Assembly: GCF_014109765.1 (NCBI RefSeq) | Contig: NZ_CP059139.1 | Location: forward strand, 4,586,501 to 4,650,500 | Length of the DNA stretch: 64,000 nt | Source: Pseudomonas berkeleyensis | GTDB lineage: Bacteria > Pseudomonadota > Gammaproteobacteria > Pseudomonadales > Pseudomonadaceae | Direction: 5' to 3' | Shown here: piece after piece, positions 23,089 to 33,100 of the stretch | Position numbering within the stretch: the stretch's first letter is position 1 | Layout: every line of letters begins with the position of its first letter | Made by a program: the position numbers and the translations under genes | The notes under the pieces: generated by a model | What the model saw: the letters and a program-made list of their open reading frames with translations, nothing else | Database searches by the model: none | Told to the model about the DNA's origin: nothing

Positions 23089-23541
23089 TCAGTGATAGTG
23101 GCGGCCATGACTGGCCTGATTGTTCGCAGGGTGCTGCCAGGCATGACGCTGCGAAGCGCCAAGCAGACGATCGGTACGCGGGAAGGCACCGTGCTCGCTG
23201 ATGAACTGCAGCAATTCCAGGTAGGTGCGACGGCTGTGATGCAGGGCAATTTCACGCAGGGCCTGCGGCTGCTGCATGTCGGCCAGGGTCTGCAGAAGGC
23301 GCTCATGGCTTGCACAGAGGTTCTCCGCAGCCTCCTCCGGCTGCCCCAGCGTCAGATGCAGGTCGGCCAGGTTGTGGTGCGAAATGACGAAAGCGGCAAC
23401 CGCCATGTTGTGATCGGCCCAACGCCCGAACATTACCTGCGCCTCCGCCAGCGCCTGCAGATAAAGCTCGCGAGCCTGTACCCAATCGCCCTCGGAGAAA
23501 CAGCGATTGCCCGTTTCGATGATGGTTTTCCAGTGCTCCAT
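23089..23541 (-). CDS. Conserved orfX-type protein of the fagA-fumC-sodA operon
   Basis: A 150-residue protein with helical, TPR-like character in its first half (GNRCFSEGDWVQARELYLQALAEA and HHNLADLHLTLGQPEEAAENL look like two TPR units). The C-terminal tail is rich in histidine and glutamine (SHGRHYH at the end), which may bind metal. No enzyme motif is visible. It corresponds by position to orfX of the P. aeruginosa fagA-fumC-orfX-sodA operon; function unknown. It begins 12 bases before sodA. Confidence 0.85.
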   Translation of the reverse strand: MEHWKTIIETGNRCFSEGDWVQARELYLQALAEAQVMFGRWADHNMAVAAFVISHHNLADLHLTLGQPEEAAENLCASHERLLQTLADMQQPQALREIALHHSRRTYLELLQFISEHGAFPRTDRLLGASQRHAWQHPANNQASHGRHYH

Positions 23542-23669
23542 GACAGACCTCCTGATAGGAACCGAGCCACGCCATGCGGCATGCCGAGACCATCTCGAAA
23601 GCGCCTGCTATTGCGCGTTCGAGATGGACAAAGCCCCAGCGACATGACCGGAACTGAAGGGAAAACGGC

Positions 23670-25046
23670 TCAGAGGCCGCCTTCGGTGAGTTTTTCCGGA
23701 TTCAGCAGTTGCTCGAGCTGCGCCCGCGACAGATCGGTGTGCTCCAGCGCCACCTCGATGATCGGCCGCCCTTCGCGATAGGCCTGCTTGGCGATCTCGG
23801 CGGCCTTGAGATAGCCGATGATCGGGTTAAGCGCCGTGACCAGGATCGGGTTGCGCTCCAGCGCTTCCTTGAGTTTGGGCTGGTTGACCTTGAAACTGGC
23901 GATGGCGCGATCGGCCAGTAGATGACTGACATTGGTCAGCAGCTGCATGCTGTACAGCAGGTTGTCAGCGATCAGCGGCAGCATCACGTTCAGCTCGAAG
24001 TTGCCGGACTGCCCGGCGATGGCGATGGTCGAGTCGTTGCCGATCACCTGCGCAGCGACCATGGCCGCCGCTTCGGGGATGACCGGATTGACCTTGCCCG
24101 GCATGATCGACGAGCCAGGCTGCAGCGCTTCCAGCTCGATCTCCGCCAGCCCCGCCAAAGGCCCCGAGTTCATCCAGCGCAGGTCGTTGGCTATCTTCAT
24201 CAGCGACACAGCGGTGGTCTTGAGCTGCCCGGAGACCGCAACGGCAGTGTCCTGCGAGCCGATCAGCGCGAAGAAGTTGCTGCCGGGGGTGAACGGCACA
24301 CCGCTCAGACCACTCAACTCCCGACAGAACTGTTCGGCAAAACGCGGATGGGCATTGACCCCGGTACCAACCGCGGTACCGCCCTGCGCCAGCGCCTGCA
24401 GGCTGGGCTGTAGCGCACGCAAGTGCTCGATGTTGGCCTGAATCTGCTGCCCCCAGCCGTCCAGCACCTGGCTCATGCGTACCGGCATGGCATCCATCAG
24501 GTGGGTACGGCCGGTCTTGACGTAAGGCTGCACCTCCAGCGATTTCTCGCACAACACCTTGAGCAGATGACCGAGTGCCGGCAGCAGACGCTCATGCAAC
24601 TCGATGGCAGCACTGGCATGGATAGTGGTAGGGATGATGTCGTTACTGCTTTGCCCACAATTGACATGATCGTTGGCGCTGACCTGGCCACCGAGAATGC
24701 GGCTGGCCAACGTGGCGATCACCTCGTTGGCGTTCATGTTGGAGCTGGTACCGGAGCCGGTCTGGAACACGTCGACCGGGAAATGCGCCATGAAGTCACC
24801 GTCGAGCAGTTGCTGGCAGGCACCGACGATGGCATCGCCCATGGCCGGCTCGATCTGCTGCAGTTCGACGTTGGCCCGGGCGGCAGCGGCTTTGGCCAGA
24901 ATCAACGCACGGATGAAGGGTGCCGGCATGCGCTGCCCGGATACCGGGAAGTTGTTGACCGCTCGCTGGGTCTGCGCGCCATACAGCGCCGCGTCCGGTA
25001 CCTCCAGTTCGCCCATGCTGTCGCGTTCGATGCGGGTGTCACTCAT
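23670..25046 (-). CDS. fumC: Class II fumarate hydratase
   Basis: Iron-independent fumarase (458 residues) that interconverts fumarate and malate. It replaces the oxidant-sensitive iron-sulfur fumarase when iron is scarce. The superfamily signature GSSIMPGKVNPV is near residue 316, the catalytic region has TGRTHLMDAMPVRM near 185, and the N-terminal GTSSNMNANEV segment is intact. The start overlaps the end of fagA by eight bases, which suggests coupled translation. Confidence 0.96.
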   Translation of the reverse strand: MSDTRIERDSMGELEVPDAALYGAQTQRAVNNFPVSGQRMPAPFIRALILAKAAAARANVELQQIEPAMGDAIVGACQQLLDGDFMAHFPVDVFQTGSGTSSNMNANEVIATLASRILGGQVSANDHVNCGQSSNDIIPTTIHASAAIELHERLLPALGHLLKVLCEKSLEVQPYVKTGRTHLMDAMPVRMSQVLDGWGQQIQANIEHLRALQPSLQALAQGGTAVGTGVNAHPRFAEQFCRELSGLSGVPFTPGSNFFALIGSQDTAVAVSGQLKTTAVSLMKIANDLRWMNSGPLAGLAEIELEALQPGSSIMPGKVNPVIPEAAAMVAAQVIGNDSTIAIAGQSGNFELNVMLPLIADNLLYSMQLLTNVSHLLADRAIASFKVNQPKLKEALERNPILVTALNPIIGYLKAAEIAKQAYREGRPIIEVALEHTDLSRAQLEQLLNPEKLTEGGL

Positions 25047-25431
25047 AGGGATGTCCTTGTGCCGGTTCGTTGAATGAGAGGGAGGGTTCCAGGCGCAGCG
25101 TCGCCAGGCGATTGAGCAGCACGTTCAGGCTGCGCTGACGGGGAAGGTCGTGTGCCTGTTGCTGCATGACTCGCAGAGGTCGGTAGGCGCGATCCAGGCA
25201 GAGGGCACGCCAATGCCAGGGCAATGCCGGGTCACAGGCAGTGTCGAGCAACAATTCGAGCGTGATACGCGATGCGCGCCAGGCATCCAGCAAGCCACGA
25301 TCGACCAGTTGCCGGGCGTGCCACTCGTGAAACTCGAGCAGGCGCGGTTCATCAGGGCGCAGTGCGCAGCGCACGAGAAAGCCCTGCCAGTGCCAGCAGT
25401 TCACGCAAGGAGTGAAAAAGGGATAGAACAT
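25039..25431 (-). CDS. fagA: Fur-associated protein FagA
   Basis: A 130-residue protein named fagA here because it is the first gene of the iron-repressed fagA-fumC-orfX-sodA operon, directly below a Fur-box-like site. No catalytic motif is visible. It starts with a cysteine-containing stretch (FFTPCVNCWHWQGFLVRC: a C-x2-C pair plus another Cys), which could bind metal, and is otherwise helical and Arg/Leu-rich. ATG 25431 has AGGTGG upstream; a start at 25449 would place the Fur site inside the gene. Function unknown. Confidence 0.8.
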   Translation of the reverse strand: MFYPFFTPCVNCWHWQGFLVRCALRPDEPRLLEFHEWHARQLVDRGLLDAWRASRITLELLLDTACDPALPWHWRALCLDRAYRPLRVMQQQAHDLPRQRSLNVLLNRLATLRLEPSLSFNEPAQGHPYE

Positions 25432-25448
25432 GGACGTCCACCTGATCA

Positions 25449-25467
25449 TGAAATGATATTTATTCTC
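25449..25467 (-). promoter_or_regulatory. Fur-box-like operator upstream of fagA
   Basis: On the minus strand GAGAATAAATATCATTTCA matches the 19-base Fur consensus GATAATGATAATCATTATC at 12 positions. It lies in a very AT-rich patch (25450-25490) 18 bases before the fagA start. This fits iron repression of the fagA operon. Confidence 0.65.
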
Positions 25468-25589
25468 TTTTGAGAAAAATAATCAATACAGAATCTATGT
25501 GGACTTTCAGACAGAGGCAGACTCACAGCCTCTGGGGATGACAGGCAAGCATGATCCGAACGGCCATGCCTGCCTGATTTCAGCGGGAC

Positions 25590-26936
25590 TCAGCTCCCGG
25601 CGACAGTCATCTTCTCGATCAGTACCGAGCCGGTGCAGATATTGCCGCGACGTTCCAGATCACGGCCGACTGCGACGATCTGGCGGAACATGTCACGCAG
25701 GTTGCCGGCGATGGTCACCTCCTGCACCGGGAACTGGATTTCACCGTTCTCGATCCAGAAGCCAGCCGCCCCTCGCGAATAATCGCCAGTCACCAGATTC
25801 AGCCCCTGCCCCATCAGTTCGGTCACCAGCAGTCCACGGCCCATTCGGCGTATCAGCGCTTGCTGATCCTCGTCGCCATGGGTGACGAATAGGTTGTGCA
25901 CACCACCGGAGTTGGCCGTGCTCGGCAGCCCCAGCTTGCGCCCGGAGTAAGTGCCAAGCACGTAGGAAACCAGCTCGCCCTTCTCGACGAACGGTTTGGC
26001 ATAGGTGGCCAGGCCGTCGCCATCGAAGGTTGCACTGCCCAGAGCTCGCGGCAGATGCGGACGCTCATCGAGGCTCAACCACTCAGGGAACAGACGCTGA
26101 CCAAGCGCACCTTCGAGAAAGGAAGAATGGCGATACAGGTTGCCACCGGAAATGGCCGCCAGCAGGTGGCTGAACAACCCACCGGCAAGCTCCGCAGCGA
26201 ACAGTACCGGAACCTCGCAGGTCGGTACCGGGCGCGCGCCGAGACGGCTGACCGCACGCACCGCCGCGCGCTGACCGATGTCCGCGGCATCGGCCAGCAA
26301 TTCGCCCTGGCGATTGACGTCATACCAGTAGTCACGCTGCATCTGCCCTTCGCCCTCGGCGATCATCACGCAACTCAGGCTGTGACGGGTGCTGGCGTAG
26401 CCGCCGATGAAACCGTGGCTGTTGCCATAGATGCGGCAGCCCTGGTGCGTACTGAGGCTGGTGCCATCGGCATTCTTGATTCGCTGATCAGCAGCGAATG
26501 CCGCCGCCTCACAGGCCAGCGCCTGTTCTACGGCTTGTTCCGGGGTAATCGACCAGGGGTGATAGAGATCCAGCTCCGGCAACTCGCGCGCCATCAGCGC
26601 AGCATCGGCCAGGCCCGCGCACTCGTCTTCGCTGGCATGCTTGGCAATGGCCAGCGCCGCCGCCACCGTCTCGCGAATGGCGGCTTCCCCCGTCGCCGAA
26701 GTACTCGCCGAACCCTTGCGCTGCCCCACGTAGAGGGTGATGCCAAAGCCCTGGTCGCGATTGAACTCGACGGTTTCCACCTCGCCCTGGCGCACCGTGG
26801 TAGACAGGCCCTGGCCAGCAGAAACGGCCACTTCACAGGCGCTGGCGCCCTGACGAGCAGCCTCGGCGAGAATCGCCTCGACCTGTTGCTGCAGCGCTGG
26901 CAAAGCCTGCGGCCCGATCCGTTCTACTTCACTCAT
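25590..26936 (-). CDS. pmbA: Metalloprotease PmbA (TldE)
   Basis: Partner of TldD in the TldD/TldE protease, which trims peptides such as microcin B17 and degrades CcdA in E. coli; PmbA itself lacks the catalytic zinc motif. The 448-residue protein has the modulator-of-gyrase fold, with [19 protein letters not shown] near residue 72 and [26 protein letters not shown] near 400. ATG 26936 (MSEVERIG) chosen; a frame 11 codons longer is not needed. Divergent from darP. Confidence 0.95.
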   Translation of the reverse strand: MSEVERIGPQALPALQQQVEAILAEAARQGASACEVAVSAGQGLSTTVRQGEVETVEFNRDQGFGITLYVGQRKGSASTSATGEAAIRETVAAALAIAKHASEDECAGLADAALMARELPELDLYHPWSITPEQAVEQALACEAAAFAADQRIKNADGTSLSTHQGCRIYGNSHGFIGGYASTRHSLSCVMIAEGEGQMQRDYWYDVNRQGELLADAADIGQRAAVRAVSRLGARPVPTCEVPVLFAAELAGGLFSHLLAAISGGNLYRHSSFLEGALGQRLFPEWLSLDERPHLPRALGSATFDGDGLATYAKPFVEKGELVSYVLGTYSGRKLGLPSTANSGGVHNLFVTHGDEDQQALIRRMGRGLLVTELMGQGLNLVTGDYSRGAAGFWIENGEIQFPVQEVTIAGNLRDMFRQIVAVGRDLERRGNICTGSVLIEKMTVAGS

Positions 26937-27051
26937 AACCTCTCCCGATTCTCTTGTCGCGAACGCCAATGGCTCGCTCTCGACTGCCCGCCCACAGGCC
27001 GGCAGTCACGGTTACTGCTATCATGGCGGCGTTTCCCTTTGGACCCACCCC

Positions 27052-27570
27052 ATGTCTGATTCCTACGACGACTTCTCCCTGGAGAAGAGCAAATCCCAGG
27101 TCAAACGCGAACTGCATGCCCTGCAGGAGCTCGGCGAGCGATTGACCACGCTCAAAGCGGATCTGCTGGCCAAGATGCCGCTGACCGATGCCCTGCGCCG
27201 CGCCCTCACCGAAGCGCCGAAACATACCGCCAACGCCGCGCGCAAACGTCATATCCAGTTCATCGGCAAGCTGATGCGTGAACAGGATGTCGACGCGATC
27301 CTTGCCATGCTCGACCAGGTAGACAGTTCCACCCGCGAATACAACGAACGCTTCCATGCCCTCGAGCGCTGGCGTGACCGCCTGATCAGCGAAGGCGACA
27401 GCGCCCTGGAAAGCCTCGTCGAGCTCTACCCGGACGCCGACCGCCAGCATCTCCGTGGGCTGATCCGTCATGCTCAGCACGAAGCGGCACACAACAAACC
27501 ACCAGCCGCTGCACGCAAGGTGTTCAAGTACATCCGCGAGCTCGACGAAATCCAGCGCGGCTTGCGTTGA
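27052..27570 (+). CDS. darP: Ribosome biogenesis factor DarP (YjgA, DUF615)
   Basis: A 172-residue DUF615 protein. DarP/YjgA associates with late 50S precursors and helps the peptidyl-transferase centre mature. Charged and helical, with the family start [19 protein letters not shown] near residue 13 and [20 protein letters not shown] near 56. Placed between pmbA and tldD; the pmbA-yjgA pairing is conserved in E. coli. Confidence 0.93.
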   Translation: MSDSYDDFSLEKSKSQVKRELHALQELGERLTTLKADLLAKMPLTDALRRALTEAPKHTANAARKRHIQFIGKLMREQDVDAILAMLDQVDSSTREYNERFHALERWRDRLISEGDSALESLVELYPDADRQHLRGLIRHAQHEAAHNKPPAAARKVFKYIRELDEIQRGLR

Positions 27571-27575
27571 AACCG

Positions 27576-27611
27576 GCTCGGGGTGAATGCGTCCACGTAT
27601 TCACCTCGAGC
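27576..27611. terminator. Hairpin between convergent darP and the small membrane gene
   Basis: GCTCGGGGTGAAT / ATTCACCTCGAGC form a 13-bp stem with one G-T pair and a 10-base loop. It begins six bases after the darP stop and overlaps the last codons of the convergent minus-strand gene. No long T run follows, so efficiency is uncertain. Confidence 0.45.
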
Positions 27612-27792
27612 TTGTCAGCCACAGCAGCAGTGGCACGCACCAGGCCAACGTGGCCAGTAAACCGACCAGCGCGACCAGGCTGTCATTCCAGCGCTTTGGC
27701 TGGATCCGCCCCGCGGACACCAGCCGTAACGTCCAGTAGCCCTTGCCGTACAGCACCACTTCGAACACGAAGCTGAGTAGTGCCTCCAGCAT
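27601..27792 (-). CDS. Small membrane protein coupled to tldD
   Basis: A 63-residue protein with two hydrophobic segments: residues about 2-20 (LEALLSFVFEVVLYGKGYW) and 41-58 (LVALVGLLATLAWCVPLLLW), separated by a basic loop. No family recognised. Its ATG shares a base with the tldD stop (TGATG), the classic sign of translational coupling, and it follows tldD on the same strand. That junction and the hydrophobic pattern argue that it is real. Confidence 0.7.
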   Translation of the reverse strand: MLEALLSFVFEVVLYGKGYWTLRLVSAGRIQPKRWNDSLVALVGLLATLAWCVPLLLWLTSSR

Positions 27793-29234
27793 CAGGCGCC
27801 TGTACCGCCGACAGTGATCGCATCGATCTTCAACGTCGGCTGACCGACGCCAACCGGTACCGACTGGCCGTCCTTGCCGCACGTGCCGACACCACTATCC
27901 AGTGCCAGATCGTTACCGACCATCGATACTTTGCTCATCGCCTCCGGGCCATTGCCGATCAGGGTCGCGCCCTTGACCGGAGCAGTGATCTTGCCGTCCT
28001 CGATCAGGTAGGCCTCGCTGGTGGAGAACACGAACTTGCCACTGGTGATATCGACTTGGCCGCCACCGAGATTGGCGCAGTAGATGCCCTTCTTCACCGA
28101 GCGAATGATCTCTTCCGGGTCGCTCTCGCCGGCCAGCATGTAGGTGTTGGTCATGCGCGGCATCGGCAGGTGCGCGTAGGACTCACGACGACCGTTACCG
28201 GTAGCGGCCACGCCCATCAGACGGGCATTGAGCTTGTCCTGCATGTAGCCCTTGAGCACGCCATTCTCGATCAGCGTGGTGCACTGGGTCGGCGTACCTT
28301 CGTCATCGACGCTGAGCGAGCCGCGGCGTCCAGCCAGAGTGCCGTCATCGACGATGGTGCATAGACTGGAAGCGACCCGCTCACCCACCTTGCCGCTGTA
28401 GGCCGAGCTGCCCTTGCGGTTGAAGTCACCCTCCAGACCATGGCCAACGGCTTCGTGCAACAGCACGCCAGACCAGCCGGCGCCCATCACCACCGGCAAC
28501 GTGCCGGCCGGTGCCGGGATGGCCTCCAGGTTGACCAACGCCTGGCGCAGCGCCTCACGGGCGTAGCCCATGGCCCGGTCCTCATCGAGGAAATAGCGGT
28601 AGTCGGTTCGCCCACCGCCGCCGTGACCACCGCGCTCGCGACGACCGTTCTGCTCGACGATGACGCTGACGTTGAAGCGCACCAGCGGGCGGATGTCGGC
28701 ACTCAGGCTACCGTCATGCGCGGCGACCAGGATGCGATCCCAGACCCCGGCCAGGCTCACGGTCACCTGTTTGATACGCGGATCCAAGGCACGCGTGGCG
28801 CGGTCGATGCGCTGCAGCAATTCGACCTTCTCGGCACGGCTCATGACGTCCAGCGGGTTGCCTTCGGCATACAGCTGGGTCACCTGCGGGCTGACGAAGG
28901 CCTGCACGCGGCCCTGCTGGCCAGCACGGGAAATCGAGCGTGCGGCGCGGGCGGCCTGGCCCAGCGCATCGAGGCTGATGGCGTTGCTGTAGGCGAAGCC
29001 AGTCTTCTCACCGGACTGCGCACGCACACCGACGCCCTGGTCGAGGTTGAAGCTGCCTTCCTTGACGATGCCGTCTTCAAGCGCCCAGGTCTCCGAAACC
29101 TGGCTCTGGAAATACAGATCGGCTGCATCGATTCCCGGCCCGGCGACCTCGCCCAGAACAGAAGCGAGACTGTCCAGCGTCAGGTTGCCGGGGGCGAGCA
29201 GATGCTCGCTGACGGATTGCAACATCGTATTCAT
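27792..29234 (-). CDS. tldD: Metalloprotease TldD
   Basis: Catalytic subunit of the TldD/TldE zinc protease. The 480-residue protein has the metal-binding motif [11 protein letters not shown] near residue 250 (HExxxH type), [17 protein letters not shown] near 77 and the conserved [27 protein letters not shown] at the end. ATG 29234 has GGAG just upstream; a GTG two codons earlier would overlap the nitrilase stop region. The gene lies two bases after the nitrilase-family gene. Confidence 0.95.
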   Translation of the reverse strand: MNTMLQSVSEHLLAPGNLTLDSLASVLGEVAGPGIDAADLYFQSQVSETWALEDGIVKEGSFNLDQGVGVRAQSGEKTGFAYSNAISLDALGQAARAARSISRAGQQGRVQAFVSPQVTQLYAEGNPLDVMSRAEKVELLQRIDRATRALDPRIKQVTVSLAGVWDRILVAAHDGSLSADIRPLVRFNVSVIVEQNGRRERGGHGGGGRTDYRYFLDEDRAMGYAREALRQALVNLEAIPAPAGTLPVVMGAGWSGVLLHEAVGHGLEGDFNRKGSSAYSGKVGERVASSLCTIVDDGTLAGRRGSLSVDDEGTPTQCTTLIENGVLKGYMQDKLNARLMGVAATGNGRRESYAHLPMPRMTNTYMLAGESDPEEIIRSVKKGIYCANLGGGQVDITSGKFVFSTSEAYLIEDGKITAPVKGATLIGNGPEAMSKVSMVGNDLALDSGVGTCGKDGQSVPVGVGQPTLKIDAITVGGTGA

Positions 29235-29236
29235 GG

Positions 29237-30085
29237 TCACTCCACAACGATCGGACGTGTTACGTCCGATGGAAAGAATCGGCGGTGCTGCTGCACCGGC
29301 ATACGTTGGCGAATCGCCGTCTGCTCAGCAGCATCGCGCGAGGCCAGCAAAACGGTCTCGCCCTGATCCTGCTCGGCCAGTACCACACCCCAGGGATCGA
29401 CGATGGCCGAATGACCGAAAGTCTGCCGTGGCCCTGGGTGTTCACCGCCCTGACCCGCCGCCAGCAGGTAGCACTGAGTTTCGATGGCGCGGGCACGAAT
29501 CAACACCTGCCAGTGCGCGGCGCCGGTAACGCCAGTGAAGGCCGATGGCGCACTGATCAGCTCGGCGCCCGCCTGGCGCAACGCCGAGTACAACTCGGGA
29601 AAACGCAGGTCGTAGCACACCGTCAGGCCCAAACGCCCGACCGGGGTATCGGCCACCACCACGCGCTCACCATGCGCGAAATCATCGGACTCCCGGTAAC
29701 GACCTCGATTGTCGCTCACGTCCACATCGAACAGATGCAGCTTGTCATAACGCGCCGCACGCTCACCCTGCTCGTCTATCAGCAAGGAACAGGCCCGCGG
29801 CTTGCCCTCGGCATCATCGTCAGGCGGCAGCGGCAAGGTACCCGCCACTATCCATAAGCTGAGGTCGCGCGCGGCCTGTTTCAACCAGGGCAGGATCGGC
29901 CCTTCGCCCAGCGCCTCGGCCCGGCCGATGGCCGCCAGGTCACGGCGGCCCATTGCGGCGAAGTTTTCCGGCAGCACAGCCAGGCGCGCACCGCCCTGGG
30001 CGGCACGCTCCAGCATGCGCCGAGCCAGCCTGAGATTGGTCTGCACATCATCCTGGCTGACCATCTGAATGACGGCGAGATTCAT
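29237..30085 (-). CDS. Nitrilase-superfamily amidohydrolase
   Basis: Carbon-nitrogen hydrolase (282 residues) of the Nit1/YbeM-like branch, likely a deaminated-glutathione or omega-amidase-type repair enzyme. The catalytic Glu-Lys-Cys triad is visible: LPENFA near residue 40, [11 protein letters not shown] near 114 and [11 protein letters not shown] near 155. Start MNLAVIQM at 30085; nine residues of upstream frame are unlikely. It lies in the yhdP-tldD run. Confidence 0.88.
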   Translation of the reverse strand: MNLAVIQMVSQDDVQTNLRLARRMLERAAQGGARLAVLPENFAAMGRRDLAAIGRAEALGEGPILPWLKQAARDLSLWIVAGTLPLPPDDDAEGKPRACSLLIDEQGERAARYDKLHLFDVDVSDNRGRYRESDDFAHGERVVVADTPVGRLGLTVCYDLRFPELYSALRQAGAELISAPSAFTGVTGAAHWQVLIRARAIETQCYLLAAGQGGEHPGPRQTFGHSAIVDPWGVVLAEQDQGETVLLASRDAAEQTAIRQRMPVQQHRRFFPSDVTRPIVVE

Positions 30086-30133
30086 GGACACCTCATTGGT
30101 AGCGTTCTGCACAGGCTACGCCATGTCGCCAGG

Positions 30134-33100
30134 TCATTGCGGTTTTTCGAAGGGTTTGTCGAAGCTGATCTCCGGATCCTGCATCGAGCCCTTGACGTCG
30201 TATTGCACGCTGGCAAAACGCGCCACCCTGTCGCCGAGCAGCTTGTCGACGACGAACAGCGCACCACCGATGGCCGGAGCACCGACGATCAGCGCCGCCA
30301 GCGGCAGATTGTTGGTCACTGGCAGAGTAACCAGCAACTTGGCATCGACCCGCTCGTTGCGCACATCGAGATTGCCCTTGAGCTCGAGGTTGCTCGAAGG
30401 CCCGGTCATGGTGATCGGCTCATTGGTGACGAGCAAACCATTGGTGGCCTGCAGGTTGCCCTTGACCCGGTCGTAGCTCAGGCCCTTGCCCAGCAGGTCG
30501 GAGAAGTCCAGACGCAGCCGGCGACCGATGGAGTTGAAGTTGAGCACCCCGAACACCCGCAGCGCCTGGGCCGAGCCCTGCACCTCGACGAACTGACCGT
30601 TGCGCAGCGAAGGGTCGAGATTGCCACTGAAGCGTTTCAGCGAGAACCACGCCGGTGACCCCGGCCAGTTGCCGTCGGCATCCAGGCGGAAGCTCTCGCT
30701 GGTCACGCTGGGCGCATAGCCCCAGGCCTTGAGTACCTCGCCCAGATCCTTGCCCTGCAAGCGCCCCTTGTACCAACTGCGGGTATTGCCAGGATCGCCA
30801 GACCAGCCAGCAGAACCACCGATCCTGAGCCCTTGCAGGTCGAGATCGAGCTCGTCGAAACGCACGCCCTGTGCCTCCGGGCGCACTTTCAGCGACCAGG
30901 CACCGAGCACCTTGTCGCCGCGCTGCACGCGCTCGATACGAATATCCAGCGGTGGAATCTGGCGGGGGTCGAAATCAGCCAATGGATCGGGCGCATCGGC
31001 TGACTTTTCGGCGTCCGGATCAGGCGCAGGCAGCCGTACATGCTGCAGGTCGACACGAATCGGCACACCCTCGGCGTCGGCCACCACCACCCGCCCGGCA
31101 GCCAGCGCGCTGTCGAGCTGCAGTGCCCAGGCCTGGCCTTCGCGTGCCAGCCCCACATTTACCTGCTCGACCTCCTGGCCAAAACCGCGGAAGCGCCCGA
31201 TCTCGAGCTGACCACCTCTGAACAGACGCTGGCTATCGGCATCGACGCTGACCTTGTGACTCTTGCCAGCCTGCTGCCAGGCGCCCAGGTCCAGTTCATC
31301 GAGGCGCCCGCGTACGCGCAGGCCCTGCCCGGGTGGCAGACCGGCTGCGCCGCCGCCCAGCACCACTTCGCCACGCCCATCAGCCAGAGCCGCGGCAGGC
31401 GCTGCCAGACTCAGGCTGGCCACATCGCCATAGTCGGCCCAGTAACGCCGTTCACGCCCGGAGAGCGTCATGCGCCAATAGGCCTGACGCTCCTGCGTCG
31501 CCACCTTGCCGAAGGGTGCTGGCAGGTCGATGGCGACGCCCTTCAGGTTGGAGTCGACGCGCAACTGACTGTCATCACCATCAAGTGTCAGACGCAGGCG
31601 ATAAGGCAACAGCCCACTGACTGGCAAACTCTGCGGCCCCCCCAGCCACTGGCTGAGCGTATCGACCTGAACCTGGCCGTTCAGATCGAACAACGTACGC
31701 GCTCGTCCACGCGCACCTTCGGCGCTGATCTTGCCGCGCACCTGGCGACCGAACACCTGCGCGCGCACATCCGGAGCGCTCAGGCCGGCGGCACTGTCGA
31801 AACGAAACGCCCCTCGAACCTGACTCAATTGCAGATCAGGATTGGCCAGCTTGAGGTTGGCGCCCTCGGTGGCAAAATCCACCACGACGCCCGGCTTCTG
31901 CCCTTTGTGCAACGGAATATCCAGCTGCAGGTGCCCGCTCAGCGGGCCTTCACCCTGCCAACCGGCGAAGATCTCGCCAGTGCCCAGTGGCGCTTCCTGC
32001 AACAGCTTGATGGCATCGCCGAGACTGCTTTGCACCTCGCCATCGAGTTGCAGTCGCGGCGGTTTGCCATCGTGCAGCAGAGGGATAGTCGCGGTAACGT
32101 CATTGACCTGGCTATCCAGCAGGCGGCCCTGTTTGAGACGCACCCGCACGGCATCATCCTCGATCAGCACCTCACCACGCCCCTCGCGCAGCGACGGCCA
32201 ACCCGGCTGAAAGGCCAGCTCGGCGTCCTTGACCAGAAAGAACAGGCTGAGGCTGCGCGCACCGAGAGGCGCGCCCTTGTTCAGCGAGCCCTGATACTGG
32301 AAATAGCCCTCCTCGACCTGACCCGCACGAATCGCGGTCTTCAGCCAATGGTCGAGTTCGGCGCTCATACCCGGCGAGCGGCTCGGCAGATACTTCTCGG
32401 TGTAGGCCGCGTCGCCATCGCGCAGGCCAACGCGCAAATCCATGTAGTCCTCGGCCTCGGGATCGCGCAGCAGGCGGATCAGCATGTCGCCGGCAATCTG
32501 CCCTTCTTCGCCATCCAGACGCATGTAGGGGCTGACCAGGGTCAGCCCCTCTTCGTTCCAGGCCCAGCTCAGCCGCGCCTGAGCATGACGGTAGCGCCAG
32601 GGTTCGGGGAACAGCTGATCAAGATGCAGGGCAAAATCTTCGGTATTCAGGCGTAGCTCACCCTGAAACATATTGCCGGACACACTGCCGCTGACGTTCT
32701 CCGCCGCCGGAGCACCGTGATAGGCCTGGATCCCCACCTTGGCCAGGTTGGCGGCGAACTGCAGGCGTTCGGCGCCTTCGCGCTGCGGGTAATAGTCGAG
32801 CAGCAGGTTGCTCACTGCGCCGACTGGCGCCAAGGCCACCAGAACCTCACGAGCACGCTCCGGCATCGGCGCCAGGGCCTCAACCAGCGGTGCCCAGGCG
32901 TCCAGATCGAGGCGATCGGCCGTCAGCGCCCAACGCTCGTCGGCACTCTCCCGATCCTTCTGCGCCAGGGTCATGTGCACTTCCCCGATACGCTGCTCAC
33001 CATGAGTCAGCGCCAGGGAGTCGATCTGTGCGCGTACACCCTGGTCGTCCTGGCTGAAATAGGCATTGAAAGCCAGATCCTTCAGCGTCACGACCTCGTG

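Noticed and set aside
25449..25490. Taking the AT-rich patch before fagA as a phage or horizontal-transfer scar
   Set aside because: It is short, contains the Fur-box-like site and sits where an iron-regulated promoter is expected.
31040..32656. A 538-codon open frame on the plus strand inside yhdP
   Set aside because: Antisense shadow of yhdP, rich in Gln, His and Arg as expected from reversed GC-rich codons.
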